Under the pieces are notes generated by a model that had not been told where the DNA came from, ran no database searches, and was given only the letters and a program-made list of their open reading frames with translations. Below, piece after piece: positions 1 to 9,065 of a stretch of 64,000 nucleotides of DNA (the stretch's first letter is position 1; every line of letters starts with the position of its first letter). The stretch is from CAZAMP01 sp964486455. GTDB lineage: Bacteria; Eisenbacteria; RBG-16-71-46; CAZAMP01. The stretch is from NCBI GenBank assembly GCA_964486455.1, contig CAZAMP010000007.1, positions 1 through 64,000 on the forward strand, written 5' to 3'. The position numbers and the translations under genes are program-made.

Positions 1-1050
1 GTCAACAATCCGCCAGTATCGCCCCGCGTCCGGATAGATCGGGAGCGACTCGAACATCACGGTCGTCGCCCCGTTCGCGAGCGGCCCGTAGACGATGTAG
101 GAGTGGCCGGTGATCCAGCCGATGTCGGCGGCGCAGAAGTAGATGTCGTCGTCGTGATGATCGAAGATGACCTTGTGCGTGACCGCCGTATAGACCATGT
201 AGCCGCCCGTCGTGTGAAGCACACCCTTCGGCTTTCCCGTCGACCCCGACGTGTACAGAATGAAGAGTGGGTCCTCGGCGCCCCGCCACTCGACCGTGCA
301 GACGGAGCGTTGCTTCCGGCACTCTTCGTCGAGCCAGAAGTCCCGCCCGGCGACCATGTCGACCGCTTCATCCGTTCGCCGGGCCACCAGCACACGGCTC
401 ACGGTATCGAGTCCGTCAACAGCCTGATCGACGGTTCGTTTCAGCGGTAGCCGCTTGCCACCTCGCAGTCCTTCGTTGGCCGTGACGACGATCTTGCATC
501 CCGCGTCGAGGATACGGTCACGGATCGCTTCGGCGCTGAAGCCGCCGAACACGACGGAGTGGACGGCGCCGATTCGCGCGCAGGCGAGCATGGTGTACGC
601 GAGCTCCGGGATCATCGGCATGTAGATGCAGACGCGATCGCCGCGCCTCACGCCGTGATGAAGCAGCACGTTCGCCACGCGGCAGACTTCGTGCTTGAGC
701 TGCCGGTACGTAATCCGCTCGTATTCGCCCGGCTCGTCCTTCGCCCAGATGATCGCGTCCTGGTCTCCCCGTTCGTTGATATGGCGGTCGACGCAGTTGT
801 AGCAGGCGTTCAACCGTCCACCGGAAAACCAAGCGAAGTCGACGTTCTCGTAATCGCCGTCGAAAACCGTATGCCATTTGTGAAACCAGGTCAGCGTCTC
901 GGCCTGCTCGGCCCAGAACCACTCGGGGTTGTCCAGCGAGAGCCGATACAGACGTTCGTACTCGGCCATCGTGTTGATGTGTGCTTTGTCGACGATGGAA
1001 GGTTTCGGCGGATAGAGATCGCCGTCGCTGTTCTTATGTTCCTCGGCCAT
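1..1050 (-). CDS. acs: Acetyl-CoA synthetase, C-terminus cut by window edge
   Basis: AMP-forming acetyl-CoA synthetase, which activates acetate to acetyl-AMP and then acetyl-CoA in the cytoplasm. The first 350 codons are present. The start ATG at 1048-1050 follows a GGGGAGA Shine-Dalgarno sequence, and no stop occurs before base 1. The N-terminal part (AEYERLYRLS, then WFSGGRLNACYNCVDRH) is typical of Acs, as is the AMP-binding loop YTSGSTGKPKGV. The adenylate-forming signature stretch (YMPMIPELAYTMLACARIGA, VVFGGFSAEAI) is intact. About half of the usual ~650 residues lies outside the window. It appears monocistronic at its 5' side. Propionyl-CoA synthetase is an alternative, but the Acs-like N-terminus makes that less likely. 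Confidence 0.93.
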   Translation of the reverse strand, partial: MAEEHKNSDGDLYPPKPSIVDKAHINTMAEYERLYRLSLDNPEWFWAEQAETLTWFHKWHTVFDGDYENVDFAWFSGGRLNACYNCVDRHINERGDQDAIIWAKDEPGEYERITYRQLKHEVCRVANVLLHHGVRRGDRVCIYMPMIPELAYTMLACARIGAVHSVVFGGFSAEAIRDRILDAGCKIVVTANEGLRGGKRLPLKRTVDQAVDGLDTVSRVLVARRTDEAVDMVAGRDFWLDEECRKQRSVCTVEWRGAEDPLFILYTSGSTGKPKGVLHTTGGYMVYTAVTHKVIFDHHDDDIYFCAADIGWITGHSYIVYGPLANGATTVMFESLPIYPDAGRYWRIVD

Positions 1051-1271
1051 TCGGATCTCCCCTCGTCGTGCGAACCGGGACGAAGTCGGGCAAGAGATGA
1101 TAACGGTCTTCATGGAATGGTTCGGATCGGGAAAACACTAACATGAGAAACTGCCGTCAGCCCGGAACGAGAGGGCGATGACGGTCGATGAGTGAACGGC
1201 TTTGTGACTAAGATGATGAAGGACTCATGGAAGCCCCGCCGCACCGTCAAGGCATTCGCATCACGCGTGAC

Positions 1272-1877
1272 TCACTGAAGACGATAGACGACGTCCGATC
1301 TGGTGAATGCCGTGTCGGCGTGCGCGAGGATCAGCGCCTGCAGATCGCGCGTCGAAGCCGTGAGGACGATCATCTCGTCCCGGCGTTCGTGTCGGATGTC
1401 GATCGTTCCCTGCTCGATGCCTTCTTCCAGCCACTCGGCATCGAAGTCGGACAGAGTCAACACGTGGCCTTCAAGCTTCACCTTCATGAACGAATGCATC
1501 GGGATCACGTGCGCCTTGTAGAACTCGTTCACGGACGGCGGCTCCTCCGGATACACATCGAGGAACATGTGATCTCCCAGACGGAGAAGGTGCGCTTCGA
1601 AGACCCCGTCGACCTCCGGATTGACGAGAAGTGACTGCTCCTTCTCGCGAATGATGAGGCGGTAGGAGTTCCCGTCCGCTTCGATGAACTGCCAGGTTTC
1701 CGCGTCCGGCTTCTCGGGATTCCCCCACACACCCGCGAGATTCGGGTCGAGTGCGTCATGGGCAACCAGACTGTCTTCCGTGTATAGCGGGTTCATCGAA
1801 AGCGTCCAGCACCCGCTCAGGAGAAACGGAATGGCGGCAACTGCCGTCAATCGCATGAGGGTCTTCGCCATAGCCAT
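1272..1877 (-). CDS. Small secreted lipoprotein of an ECF sigma operon
   Basis: A 201-residue predicted lipoprotein of unknown function. The N-terminal signal peptide (MAMAKTLMRLTAVAAIPF) ends in the lipobox LLSGC, so the mature protein should be acylated on Cys and sit at the membrane outside the cytoplasm. The start at 1875-1877 was chosen because AAGGAG lies 7 nt upstream and the signal peptide begins there; an in-frame extension to 2048 has neither. It starts 2 nt after the stop of the anti-sigma gene, so it is the third gene of the sigma/anti-sigma operon. The mature domain has a hydrophilic beta-rich look but matches no family I recognise. It may act in envelope sensing, which is inference from position only. 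Confidence 0.8.
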   Translation of the reverse strand: MAMAKTLMRLTAVAAIPFLLSGCWTLSMNPLYTEDSLVAHDALDPNLAGVWGNPEKPDAETWQFIEADGNSYRLIIREKEQSLLVNPEVDGVFEAHLLRLGDHMFLDVYPEEPPSVNEFYKAHVIPMHSFMKVKLEGHVLTLSDFDAEWLEEGIEQGTIDIRHERRDEMIVLTASTRDLQALILAHADTAFTRSDVVYRLQ

Positions 1878-1879
1878 GA

Positions 1880-2659
1880 TCAGACTCCTTCTCGTTGGTT
1901 GAAGAAGGGCTTGTAGCTCTTGATCAGCGTTTCGGTGAGGTATCGTCGATCCCGTCTGTCGGAGTCGGACATCACACAGACGACGACATAGAGTCCTTCC
2001 AGCGACCCCACCCGGGCGACCAATCGTCTCACCCGCTGTTGGATCCATGGATAGCCGCGCCCGGCGGACAGCTTCTCCCCCTCACCGCAGTAGTCGATGA
2101 CATATGTATCGGGCTTCCTCTCAGGATCGGGCTTGTGCATGACGGCGAAGACGCCCGCTTCGCTCGGGGCCTTCCACGTGTCAAGACGATAGGGCCCCTC
2201 CAGGCAACCGGAGAAGCTTTCGGTCAGGTCGCTCCATGTCGCTTCGGACCCTTGTTCAGCCGGTACCGATGGAGTGTCCGTGTCGGTGAGCATCTCGGGA
2301 TCGCCACCGGTTCGGAACAGGGCCCAGACACCGATGACGACGAGGAGCGCGGCGGCACCGAACGCAAGCCTCAATCCCGTATGGATCCGCAGACGATCAC
2401 GAAGCGCGGGCCGCTCATCTCGTCGAGAGTGAGTGCGTGCCGCGCGAGCAACCCGCTCGGCGAAGTCAGCCGGGAGCGGTTCGGGTTGGCCGGCGCGCGC
2501 GATGTCCGCCGCGGTCGAGAGCGCGTCTCGCAGAACCGTCAGCTCGCGGGTGCAGTCGCGGCAGTCTTCCAGGTGCACGACCAGCTTTCGCGCCTTCCGC
2601 CCGGCCAGATCGCCCTTCACGTGCAGGGCGAGCAGATGTCTTGCCTCTTTGCACTTCAT
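1880..2659 (-). CDS. Zinc-finger (zf-HC2) transmembrane anti-sigma factor
   Basis: A 259-residue anti-sigma factor. The N-terminus carries the zinc-binding anti-sigma motif: Cys3, then His29, Cys33 and Cys36 in HLEDCRDC. This fold clamps ECF sigma factors in the cytoplasm. One membrane segment (about residues 97-115, RLAFGAAALLVVIGVWALF) separates it from a C-terminal extracytoplasmic domain of about 140 residues with no clear family. The start ATG overlaps the sigma stop codon as TAATG (2657-2661), which implies translational coupling and sets the start; a longer ORF to 2761 runs inside the sigma gene. The outer domain probably senses an envelope signal, which is inference. Confidence 0.88.
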   Translation of the reverse strand: MKCKEARHLLALHVKGDLAGRKARKLVVHLEDCRDCTRELTVLRDALSTAADIARAGQPEPLPADFAERVARAARTHSRRDERPALRDRLRIHTGLRLAFGAAALLVVIGVWALFRTGGDPEMLTDTDTPSVPAEQGSEATWSDLTESFSGCLEGPYRLDTWKAPSEAGVFAVMHKPDPERKPDTYVIDYCGEGEKLSAGRGYPWIQQRVRRLVARVGSLEGLYVVVCVMSDSDRRDRRYLTETLIKSYKPFFNQREGV

Positions 2660-3234
2660 TACCTCACCTCTTCGGCGTATTCGGGGTACGAGATCGCCAA
2701 CGCCTCCCTGACCCGCAGGCGCGCCCTCGCGAGATGAACGCGAACCGTGCTCGCGCGGCACGCGAGGATTCGGCTGACCTCATCGGTCGAGAAGTCTTGC
2801 AGATCACGCAGCACGAAGACCTGCCTCTGGCGCTCCGGAAGCGTATCGAGAAGCTCGTGGATGGTGACGCGAAACTCCTTGCACATGGTATTCGCATCGG
2901 TCGGGTCACTTTGATCGCCGCCGCGTGTCCCCTCGTCCGCAGCGTGGATAGGCTCGTGGCGATGGCGGGCGTTTCGGCGCAGGAAATCGATGGCCAGATT
3001 GACCGTCACGCGATAGAGCCACGTCGAGAAGGCGTTCCGGGAGTCGTAGCGGGACAGGTGATGGTGCATGCGGATGAACACCTCCTGGGCGATGTCTTGC
3101 GCGTCGGTCGAATTACCGACCATCTGGTAGGCGACGGAGTGGACGCGAGGGGCGTGTCTTCGAATGAGCACGCTGAATGCGTCGGCGTCACCCCGCTCTG
3201 CGCGCGCGATCAGGTCCAGATCATCCTGTTCCAC
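2659..3234 (-). CDS. ECF sigma factor (RpoE-like)
   Basis: A 191-residue group 4 (ECF) sigma factor. Region 2 is seen as HAPRVHSVAYQMVGNSTDAQDIAQEVF followed in part by FSTWLYRVTVNLAIDFLR. Region 4 is seen as LPERQRQVFVLRDLQDFSTDEVS with a helix-turn-helix near the C-terminus. The length is normal for the family. It starts with GTG (3232-3234) behind AGGACGGT, and its TAA stop overlaps the ATG of the zinc-finger anti-sigma gene. It probably directs RNA polymerase to its own promoter and to envelope genes when released. A tandem repeat lies 18 bp upstream of its start and could be a control site. Confidence 0.92.
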   Translation of the reverse strand: MEQDDLDLIARAERGDADAFSVLIRRHAPRVHSVAYQMVGNSTDAQDIAQEVFIRMHHHLSRYDSRNAFSTWLYRVTVNLAIDFLRRNARHRHEPIHAADEGTRGGDQSDPTDANTMCKEFRVTIHELLDTLPERQRQVFVLRDLQDFSTDEVSRILACRASTVRVHLARARLRVREALAISYPEYAEEVR

Positions 3235-3251
3235 AACACCGTCCTATCGGG

Positions 3252-3273
3252 CGGAGTACGCTAGACGGAGTAC
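3252..3273. promoter_or_regulatory. Tandem 8-bp repeat upstream of the ECF sigma gene
   Basis: CGGAGTAC occurs twice (3252-3259 and 3266-3273) with the copies offset by 14 bp, in the 5' region of the sigma operon. Direct repeats so close to a regulator's start could be an operator or an overlapping ECF promoter element. Only the repeat itself is visible; the function is inferred. Confidence 0.35.
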
Positions 3274-3561
3274 ACCTCGCGCCGGCACCCGCCATCACTT
3301 GCCGTCGGCACGGGACGCTATCATGAGTGATACGTGGCTGAAGTCGAATCCGTTTACGCGGAGGTTTCGTGCGCGACCACGAGTGGCCGCTGCGTCCAGA
3401 TGCGGCGGGCTGGAGCCTGTGTGTATCTTGTTTTCTGAATAAAGCTTACCTGAGCAGTCCCGTCGATCCCACTCGCCAAACCCAAGATCCGGATCATCCT
3501 GCCGATGAACTGAGTGAACGAACGATAGGACAGTCGCGCGTGAAACGGAGGTGGGACGGTC
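3274..3561. other. Divergent intergenic region
   Basis: Together with the repeat at 3252-3273 this forms the 327-bp spacer between the leftward sigma operon and the rightward DUF2914 gene. It must hold both promoters. I see no convincing -35/-10 pair, RNA gene or small ORF in it. Confidence 0.5.
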
Positions 3562-4266
3562 ATGGATGAATCGCCGCGCTACGAGAACATGGACCAGAAG
3601 ATCGAGGACGTCGAACGCTATCTCATCATTCAGGTGGATGGCATTCGACGCCTCCTGATCATCGCCGCGGCGATGTGCGCGGTGTGCGTCGCCACGACCC
3701 TCGTCACGCTCTGGGTGGTGAACCATGCCGGCGGCAATCCGGTTGCCGCGGCGTCGCCGGTGAAAGCTGCGGAAACCGCCGGGGTGATGGGCGTGGTCGA
3801 TGCCGTCGACGCCGAAGAGCCGGCGACACCGGACGTTGCGACCCGGAAGAGACCGGCATCCACCGAAGAACACCAGCTCCCGAAGGAAACCGCCGGAATC
3901 GTCTCGCCCGCCGTGTCGTCCGGCTTGTCGTTCCGAATCGGTGAGTCCGCGATGGCAACACAGATCGTGGACCTGCTACCCGCAGACCCGGGCGACCATT
4001 TTCCGACCTCTACCCCACGGCTCTACTGCTGGACACGAATCGAGATCGACGACCTGGACCGCATCCCCGAAGAACGCCGAGTGGTGACGCATCGCTGGGT
4101 TCACGAGGACGAGGTCGTTCGCGAACGCACGGTCAGCATCGGCTCGGTGAGCTACCGGATCTTCACCAAGCTGGATGACCCGGGGGAGCGTCCGGGAGCA
4201 TGGCGGGTCGAGGTCGTCGACGCGAGCGACCGCGAACTCGGCGTCGTTCACTTCAGCGTGGGATAG
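3562..4266 (+). CDS. DUF2914 domain membrane protein
   Basis: A 234-residue protein with a short cytoplasmic N-terminus, one membrane helix (about residues 32-54, LLIIAAAMCAVCVATTLVTLWVV), a Pro/Ala/Thr-rich linker and a C-terminal DUF2914 domain (about 140-234). DUF2914 is recognised from LYCWTRIEI, VTHRWVHEDEVV, YRIFTKLDD and PGAWRVEVVDASDRELGVVHF. The family has no established biochemical role and is found in envelope proteins of diverse bacteria. The start ATG has GGAGGTGGG upstream; a second ATG at codon 10 is possible. It is transcribed alone, divergently from the sigma operon. Confidence 0.82.
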   Translation: MDESPRYENMDQKIEDVERYLIIQVDGIRRLLIIAAAMCAVCVATTLVTLWVVNHAGGNPVAAASPVKAAETAGVMGVVDAVDAEEPATPDVATRKRPASTEEHQLPKETAGIVSPAVSSGLSFRIGESAMATQIVDLLPADPGDHFPTSTPRLYCWTRIEIDDLDRIPEERRVVTHRWVHEDEVVRERTVSIGSVSYRIFTKLDDPGERPGAWRVEVVDASDRELGVVHFSVG

Positions 4267-4546
4267 TCTGCGACTACCCGCGACAATACCCACCCCGTTT
4301 CTCCGTCGCAGAATCCCTCGACGGTGCGCGAGCCAATCACGCCTTCGCACCGCCCAGGCCCTACCCCCGATCGCAGATCCCATCAATAACCCGTCGCTCG
4401 ACATCGTCGAAACGCGAGTGGTACGGTGATCGTACTTAACTCCAACACCTCGACCACTCTCAGCAGCGATTGACGCCGGGCCGGATCCTCAAGTCAAGCG
4501 AGTCGAGCCCGCCGATACGCTTCGTGACTCCCAGGAGGTTGTCCCC

Positions 4547-5863
4547 ATGCAACGAACGTCGGCGTTCCCAACCGGCAAGTGCCCCCGCACGAGTGGGTTT
4601 ATGAGGCATGTCTGGAGCATTGTACTCGGCACCACGGTGGCATTGGTCGCGGCCGAGATCGGAGTCGTCTCGGTCCTCGATATCGGTACGTCGCAGGCCC
4701 AAGAAGATGAGGATGCGGCGTCGGCACCGATCAGTTCCGGGACGATCGACGTGGATGGCGGCCGACTTTTCTACGAGGAGGCTGGCGAGGGCGACTGCAT
4801 CGTACTGGTTCATGACGGATTGATTCACCACCGGGTGTGGGACGGGCAGTTCTCGGTCCTCGCCCAGACTCATCGCGTTGTGCGTTACGACCGCCGCGGC
4901 TACGGCAGATCGGACGAGCCCCAGACGGGCTATTCGAATGTCGCCGACCTCCTGGGCGTGTTCGAGCAGCTCGACATCGAGCGGGCGTGGCTGGTGGGGA
5001 TGTCCGCGGGCGGCGGGCTGTGCATCAACTTCGCGCTCGCCCATCCCAAAAGGGTCATGGGCCTCGTCTTGGTGGGCGCCGTTGTGGGTGGATTCGACTA
5101 CACGATGCACATGCTCACCCGAGGCGGGCGCTTGGCGCCTGAAATCTACGCAGACCCCGAGTCCCTCCTCCGATACATGGTCACCACGGACCCCTATGAG
5201 ATGGCGATCACGAGTACGGCCGCGCGGGCGAAGGCCAGGGAATTGCTCGAGACGAACCCCGGCAATGCGGATCTCTCGAAGCACCGCTTGGCCACCCCAC
5301 CAGCATCTCCCGCGCTGGGACGCCTCGGGGAGATTCAGGTCCCCACGCTGATCATTGTGGGTGAGCACGACATCCCGGACGTCCACGCCCATGCGGGAGC
5401 GATCGACGCCGGGATCATGGATGCCCGGCGCATCGTGATGGCCAACGCGGGCCACCTTGTGCCCCTCGAACAGCCTGAACTCTTCACGTCCGAGGTGCAC
5501 ACGTTTCTCAAGGAGGCGCGTTTCTTCCAGGTTCTCGCCGTGTCAGGTGCTTCGGCGGCCGTCGAGGAGTTCAGGCGATTGCGCCGGGACCACCCGGACG
5601 AGATCCCGTTCACGGAGCAGCGCCTGAATGTCGAGGGCTATATGCGGCTGCAGTCCGGCCGCGTGGATGAAGCCATCGCGCTCTTCGAGCTCAACGTCCG
5701 AGCGTACCCGGGGTCCTGGAATACCTACGACAGCCTGGCTGAGGGCTACATGACGCGGGGTGATTCGGCCCTTGCGATCTCCAACTACGAGAGGTCGCTC
5801 GAACTCAACCCGAATAACACCGGCGCACGGCAGCGGATCGAGGAGATGCGTCAGGGACGATGA
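4547..5863 (+). CDS. Secreted alpha/beta hydrolase fused to TPR repeats
   Basis: A 438-residue protein. An N-terminal membrane or signal segment (about residues 22-43) is followed by an alpha/beta hydrolase domain (about 65-335) and a TPR module (about 345-438). A complete catalytic triad can be assigned: Ser153 in the elbow GMSAGG, Asp275 in GEHD, and His303 in NAGHLVP. The TPR tail reads LNVEGYMRLQSGRVDEAIALF and SLELNPNNTGAR. The start has AGGAGGT 7 nt upstream. The substrate cannot be predicted. The same hydrolase-TPR layout recurs at 13693-15303, although the hydrolase domains are only distantly alike. Confidence 0.87.
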   Translation: MQRTSAFPTGKCPRTSGFMRHVWSIVLGTTVALVAAEIGVVSVLDIGTSQAQEDEDAASAPISSGTIDVDGGRLFYEEAGEGDCIVLVHDGLIHHRVWDGQFSVLAQTHRVVRYDRRGYGRSDEPQTGYSNVADLLGVFEQLDIERAWLVGMSAGGGLCINFALAHPKRVMGLVLVGAVVGGFDYTMHMLTRGGRLAPEIYADPESLLRYMVTTDPYEMAITSTAARAKARELLETNPGNADLSKHRLATPPASPALGRLGEIQVPTLIIVGEHDIPDVHAHAGAIDAGIMDARRIVMANAGHLVPLEQPELFTSEVHTFLKEARFFQVLAVSGASAAVEEFRRLRRDHPDEIPFTEQRLNVEGYMRLQSGRVDEAIALFELNVRAYPGSWNTYDSLAEGYMTRGDSALAISNYERSLELNPNNTGARQRIEEMRQGR

Positions 5864-6004
5864 CCACGGGATCGTGCGCCATGCACCGATTCCGACCGCG
5901 GGTTGGGATGACTGCGTCAGACGCACAAGTGCCGCAGCCCCACGGACGCGAATCGCCGTGGGGCCGTTAAGCAAATCAACCGGTGATTTCGAAAAGGCAA
6001 AACT

Positions 6005-6083
6005 TGGCTCCCCGGGTTGGACTCGAACCCAACCCACCAGGGTTGACACTCCTGTCCTCTACCCTCTGACCGTCTCATCGGCG
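6005..6083 (-). pseudogene. Degenerate tRNA-like sequence, Asp(GUC)-like
   Basis: Read on the minus strand, this 79-nt stretch shows a D-arm-like AGAGGGTAGAG. An anticodon arm follows with loop GTGTCAA, placing U33, GUC and A37 correctly. Next is a T-arm GTTGG/CCAAC around GTTCGAGT, and the 3' end is CCGGGGA-G-CCA. However, the 5' acceptor strand does not pair with the 3' strand, the D stem has mismatches, and the T loop carries one extra base. It is therefore more likely a tRNA remnant or attachment-site scar than a working tRNA. It lies in the 370-bp gap between the hydrolase and the sortase-target gene, and I see nothing else there. Confidence 0.4.
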
Positions 6084-6233
6084 CCACAGACTGTGCCGAC
6101 GAGGACACACCTCAGCCCGTCGGAGACGATCTAGCTCACTAGTTAGCAACGAACTACTCCTGGCACGAAACCTGCCATTTGTGCGGCCGAGTCGCCGAGC
6201 CGTTGCCGAGATCCCCCCAGCCAGGAGGGCGTC

Positions 6234-8435
6234 ATGACGCGAGCCATTCGATCCCCCGGAGTCACCGTTCTCATCGCGATTCTGTCAGCGTGGCTGTCGC
6301 CGCCGGCGAGCGCCAATCCTGAAGCGTCGGGCGACTCCACCGTCACGTCGACGGAGGGCAGTGCCCTCATCGCGGGATGGGAGCGCGTGGGCCTCGATCA
6401 GATCGGCACCGGCGAGATGCTGCTACGCATCGACGGCGACTACTACTCGCTTCCGATGCTTCACACCGACGTCACGCTCGACATCAACGGTCTCATGGTG
6501 CACGGGACCGTCAAGCAGACGTTCACGAACCCGACAGACGGCGTCATCGAGGCGATCTACGTCTTCCCACTCCCCGAGCACGGCGCGATCAACCACATGG
6601 AGATGCGGATCGGTGAGCGCCGCATCGTCTCGACGATCCGCGAGCGCGAGATGGCAAGGAAGACGTACGAACGCGCGAAGCGCGCGGGCAAGAAAGCGGC
6701 GCTCCTCGAGCAGGAACGCCCCAACCTCTTCACGACGTCGGTCGCGAACATCAATCCCGGCCAGGAGATCGACGTGATTCTCGAACTCATCGACGAGGCG
6801 CGCTTCCGGAACGGCGCCTTCAGCTTCGCGTTCCCGTTGACCTTCACCCCGCGCTACATCCCAGGCGGACAGGCTCGCGTGGGTGAAGCAACCGGTCGGC
6901 GGGAAATTGCCTCCAGCATCGTTTCCGACGCGGATCGGATCACGCCACCATTCACACAGTCGGCCAATGCCGGCGCGCCCACGGCATCCTTTCGTGCGCG
7001 ACTGAACGCCGGGTTTCCGCTGGCATCCCTCACGTGTTCTTCTCACGACGTGCGCACCGACGAGAGTAAAGACGCCTGGAGGATCGAACCGATCGACGGC
7101 CATCTCCTTGCCGATCGGGACGTCCTTCTGGAATGGCACCCCGCCCCGGCGGCGATGCCGCATGCCACGCTCCTTACCGAGCGGCACAGCGGCGAGCGCT
7201 ACGGGTTGATGATGCTCGTCCCCGTCGACGCGGACGACGGGGAGACCGACGACGCTTCGGGCACCGGGCTATCGACCGAAACGATGTTCGTCATCGACGT
7301 GTCCGGTTCGATGGACGGCCCATCGATCCGCCAGGCGCGGGACGCGCTGGTCGCCGCTCTCGATCGTCTACGACCGGGCGACCGCTTCAACATCCTGAAG
7401 TTCAACAACGCGAATGAGGTCATGAGCGGGACGCTTCTCACGGCCACGCCCGAGAACCTCACCTCCGCGAAACGCTGGGTGCGCGGTCTCGATGCGAGCG
7501 GCGGCACCGAGATCTATGCCGCGCTTCTTCGGGCGCTTTCGATGATGAGCGGCGGCCCCGCCCGGGGCGATGGACGGCGTGACCATGATCCAACGGTCGA
7601 TCTCCCCGCGAGCCGCGTCATTCTGCTCACCGACGGGGCCGTCGGAAACGAGCGCCAGCTCTTCGAGCGTCTGGCACAGGGGATCGGAGACATTCGGTTG
7701 CACGTGATCGGAATCGGTTTCGCACCGAACCGCCATCTCGTGCGAAAGATGGCCACCTTGGGTCGCGGCACCAGCCACTTCATCGCCCGCGTCAGCGACG
7801 AAGCGAACAAGATCGACGCGATCCTCGCCAAGCTGAACCGCCCCGTGATGAGTGACCTCAAGCTCGTTTCCGAGGACATGACGCTCGAAGACGTCTATCC
7901 AGTTCGGCTGCCGGACCTCTACGCCGGAGATCCTCTCATCGTGTCCGCACGGATCTCTGGTGAGACGGCCGGCGGCCGTATCGACCTCATTGGGCGCACC
8001 GAACGCGGCGCGTTCCGCAAACGCTTCGATCTCTCTCACGTCGCGGCCGACGGTTCCGGAATCGCCACGCGTTGGGCACGTCGCAAGGTGACGGCACTCA
8101 TGGACCGAAAGCTCGACGGCGCAGACCCCGAGGAGATCCGAACGGCCGTGGTCGAGCTGGGCACCGCGTTTCATCTCGTCACTAGATACACGAGCCTCGT
8201 CGCGGTCGAAGAGCGGATCACCGCCGAAGGCCCCGCGCGTCCACGACGCATCGCGAATGCGCTCCCTCACGGCTCTCAGCTTCTCGGAGCGGCGCGCTAC
8301 GGTGGTCCCGGCTTGCCACGTGGAGGCACGAACGCACCGCTGCAGGTCATGATCGCTCTCCTGCTCAAAACGGCGGGCGGACTCATCTGGCTCGCCACGC
8401 GCATGATTGGGGGGCGCCATGGTACCGCAAGCTAG
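6234..8435 (+). CDS. VIT/VWA surface protein, sortase target
   Basis: A 733-residue secreted protein matching the family of marine-type sortase targets. It has a signal peptide (about 1-27), a VIT domain (about 60-190, with FTNPTDGVIEAIYVFPLPEH), a VWA domain (about 350-520) with the MIDAS motif DVSGSMDG, and a C-terminal region with LPRGGT at about residue 693. That motif is followed by a hydrophobic stretch and a short basic tail, as expected for a sorting signal. The start follows AGGAGGG. The stop overlaps the start of the sortase gene, so the two are coupled. LPRGGT departs from the usual LPxTG-like motif, so the exact cleavage site is inferred. Confidence 0.88.
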   Translation: MTRAIRSPGVTVLIAILSAWLSPPASANPEASGDSTVTSTEGSALIAGWERVGLDQIGTGEMLLRIDGDYYSLPMLHTDVTLDINGLMVHGTVKQTFTNPTDGVIEAIYVFPLPEHGAINHMEMRIGERRIVSTIREREMARKTYERAKRAGKKAALLEQERPNLFTTSVANINPGQEIDVILELIDEARFRNGAFSFAFPLTFTPRYIPGGQARVGEATGRREIASSIVSDADRITPPFTQSANAGAPTASFRARLNAGFPLASLTCSSHDVRTDESKDAWRIEPIDGHLLADRDVLLEWHPAPAAMPHATLLTERHSGERYGLMMLVPVDADDGETDDASGTGLSTETMFVIDVSGSMDGPSIRQARDALVAALDRLRPGDRFNILKFNNANEVMSGTLLTATPENLTSAKRWVRGLDASGGTEIYAALLRALSMMSGGPARGDGRRDHDPTVDLPASRVILLTDGAVGNERQLFERLAQGIGDIRLHVIGIGFAPNRHLVRKMATLGRGTSHFIARVSDEANKIDAILAKLNRPVMSDLKLVSEDMTLEDVYPVRLPDLYAGDPLIVSARISGETAGGRIDLIGRTERGAFRKRFDLSHVAADGSGIATRWARRKVTALMDRKLDGADPEEIRTAVVELGTAFHLVTRYTSLVAVEERITAEGPARPRRIANALPHGSQLLGAARYGGPGLPRGGTNAPLQVMIALLLKTAGGLIWLATRMIGGRHGTAS

Positions 8436-9018
8436 CCGGTGGCTCCGGGTCGCGGCGATCGCGCTCGTCGCGACCGGAACGCTCATGGTCGGACAACAGA
8501 TCTACGTCCGGATCAAGGCGGAGGTCGCGTCCGTGCTCATCCGTCGCGCCTATGCGGACCACCTGGAGGACGGGGCGGCGCACACACCGTGGGGATGGGC
8601 CGACACATATCCTATTGCGCGCCTCGATGTGGAGAGGCTCGGCATCACCCGCTACGTCCTCTCCGGTGCGTCGGGTGGATCGATGGCGTTCGGCCCCGGT
8701 CACATCGACGGCACTGCGCACCCGAATGCGATGGGCAATTGCGTGCTCGCCGGACATCGCGACAGCTGGTTCGCCTTTCTTCAGCATCTCGAGCCGGGCG
8801 ACGAGCTGCGACTCGAAACACATGGGCGCACGGCACGATATCTCGTTCGTGAGTGCGCCATCGTGCCCATGATCGACGAATCACCTCTGGAAATGACGGA
8901 CGAGTCGCGGCTCACGCTCGTGACGTGCTGGCCGTTCAACAACATCATGCCCAGCCGATGGCGCTACATCGTCGTCTGCGAGCGAGAAGAGATACGGAGG
9001 CTCGCCCTCTCTCATTGA
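8419..9018 (+). CDS. Class GN sortase
   Basis: A 199-residue membrane-bound cysteine transpeptidase that should cleave and anchor the preceding VIT/VWA protein. An N-terminal membrane helix (about 8-26) is followed by the sortase barrel. Catalytic residues are visible: His in LAGHRD, Cys in TLVTCWPF, and Arg in SRWRYIV. Sortases of this class occur in Gram-negative-type bacteria as two-gene pairs with a dedicated VIT/VWA target, exactly as here. The start was set at ATG 8419 behind a run of G; an upstream TTG at 8407 in the same frame is possible. Either choice overlaps the target gene. Confidence 0.92.
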   Translation: MVPQASRWLRVAAIALVATGTLMVGQQIYVRIKAEVASVLIRRAYADHLEDGAAHTPWGWADTYPIARLDVERLGITRYVLSGASGGSMAFGPGHIDGTAHPNAMGNCVLAGHRDSWFAFLQHLEPGDELRLETHGRTARYLVRECAIVPMIDESPLEMTDESRLTLVTCWPFNNIMPSRWRYIVVCEREEIRRLALSH

Positions 9019-9065
9019 TCGCCCCGTGCCCACCCCCTAGACTCGCCATAGTCAAAGGGGGTTCG

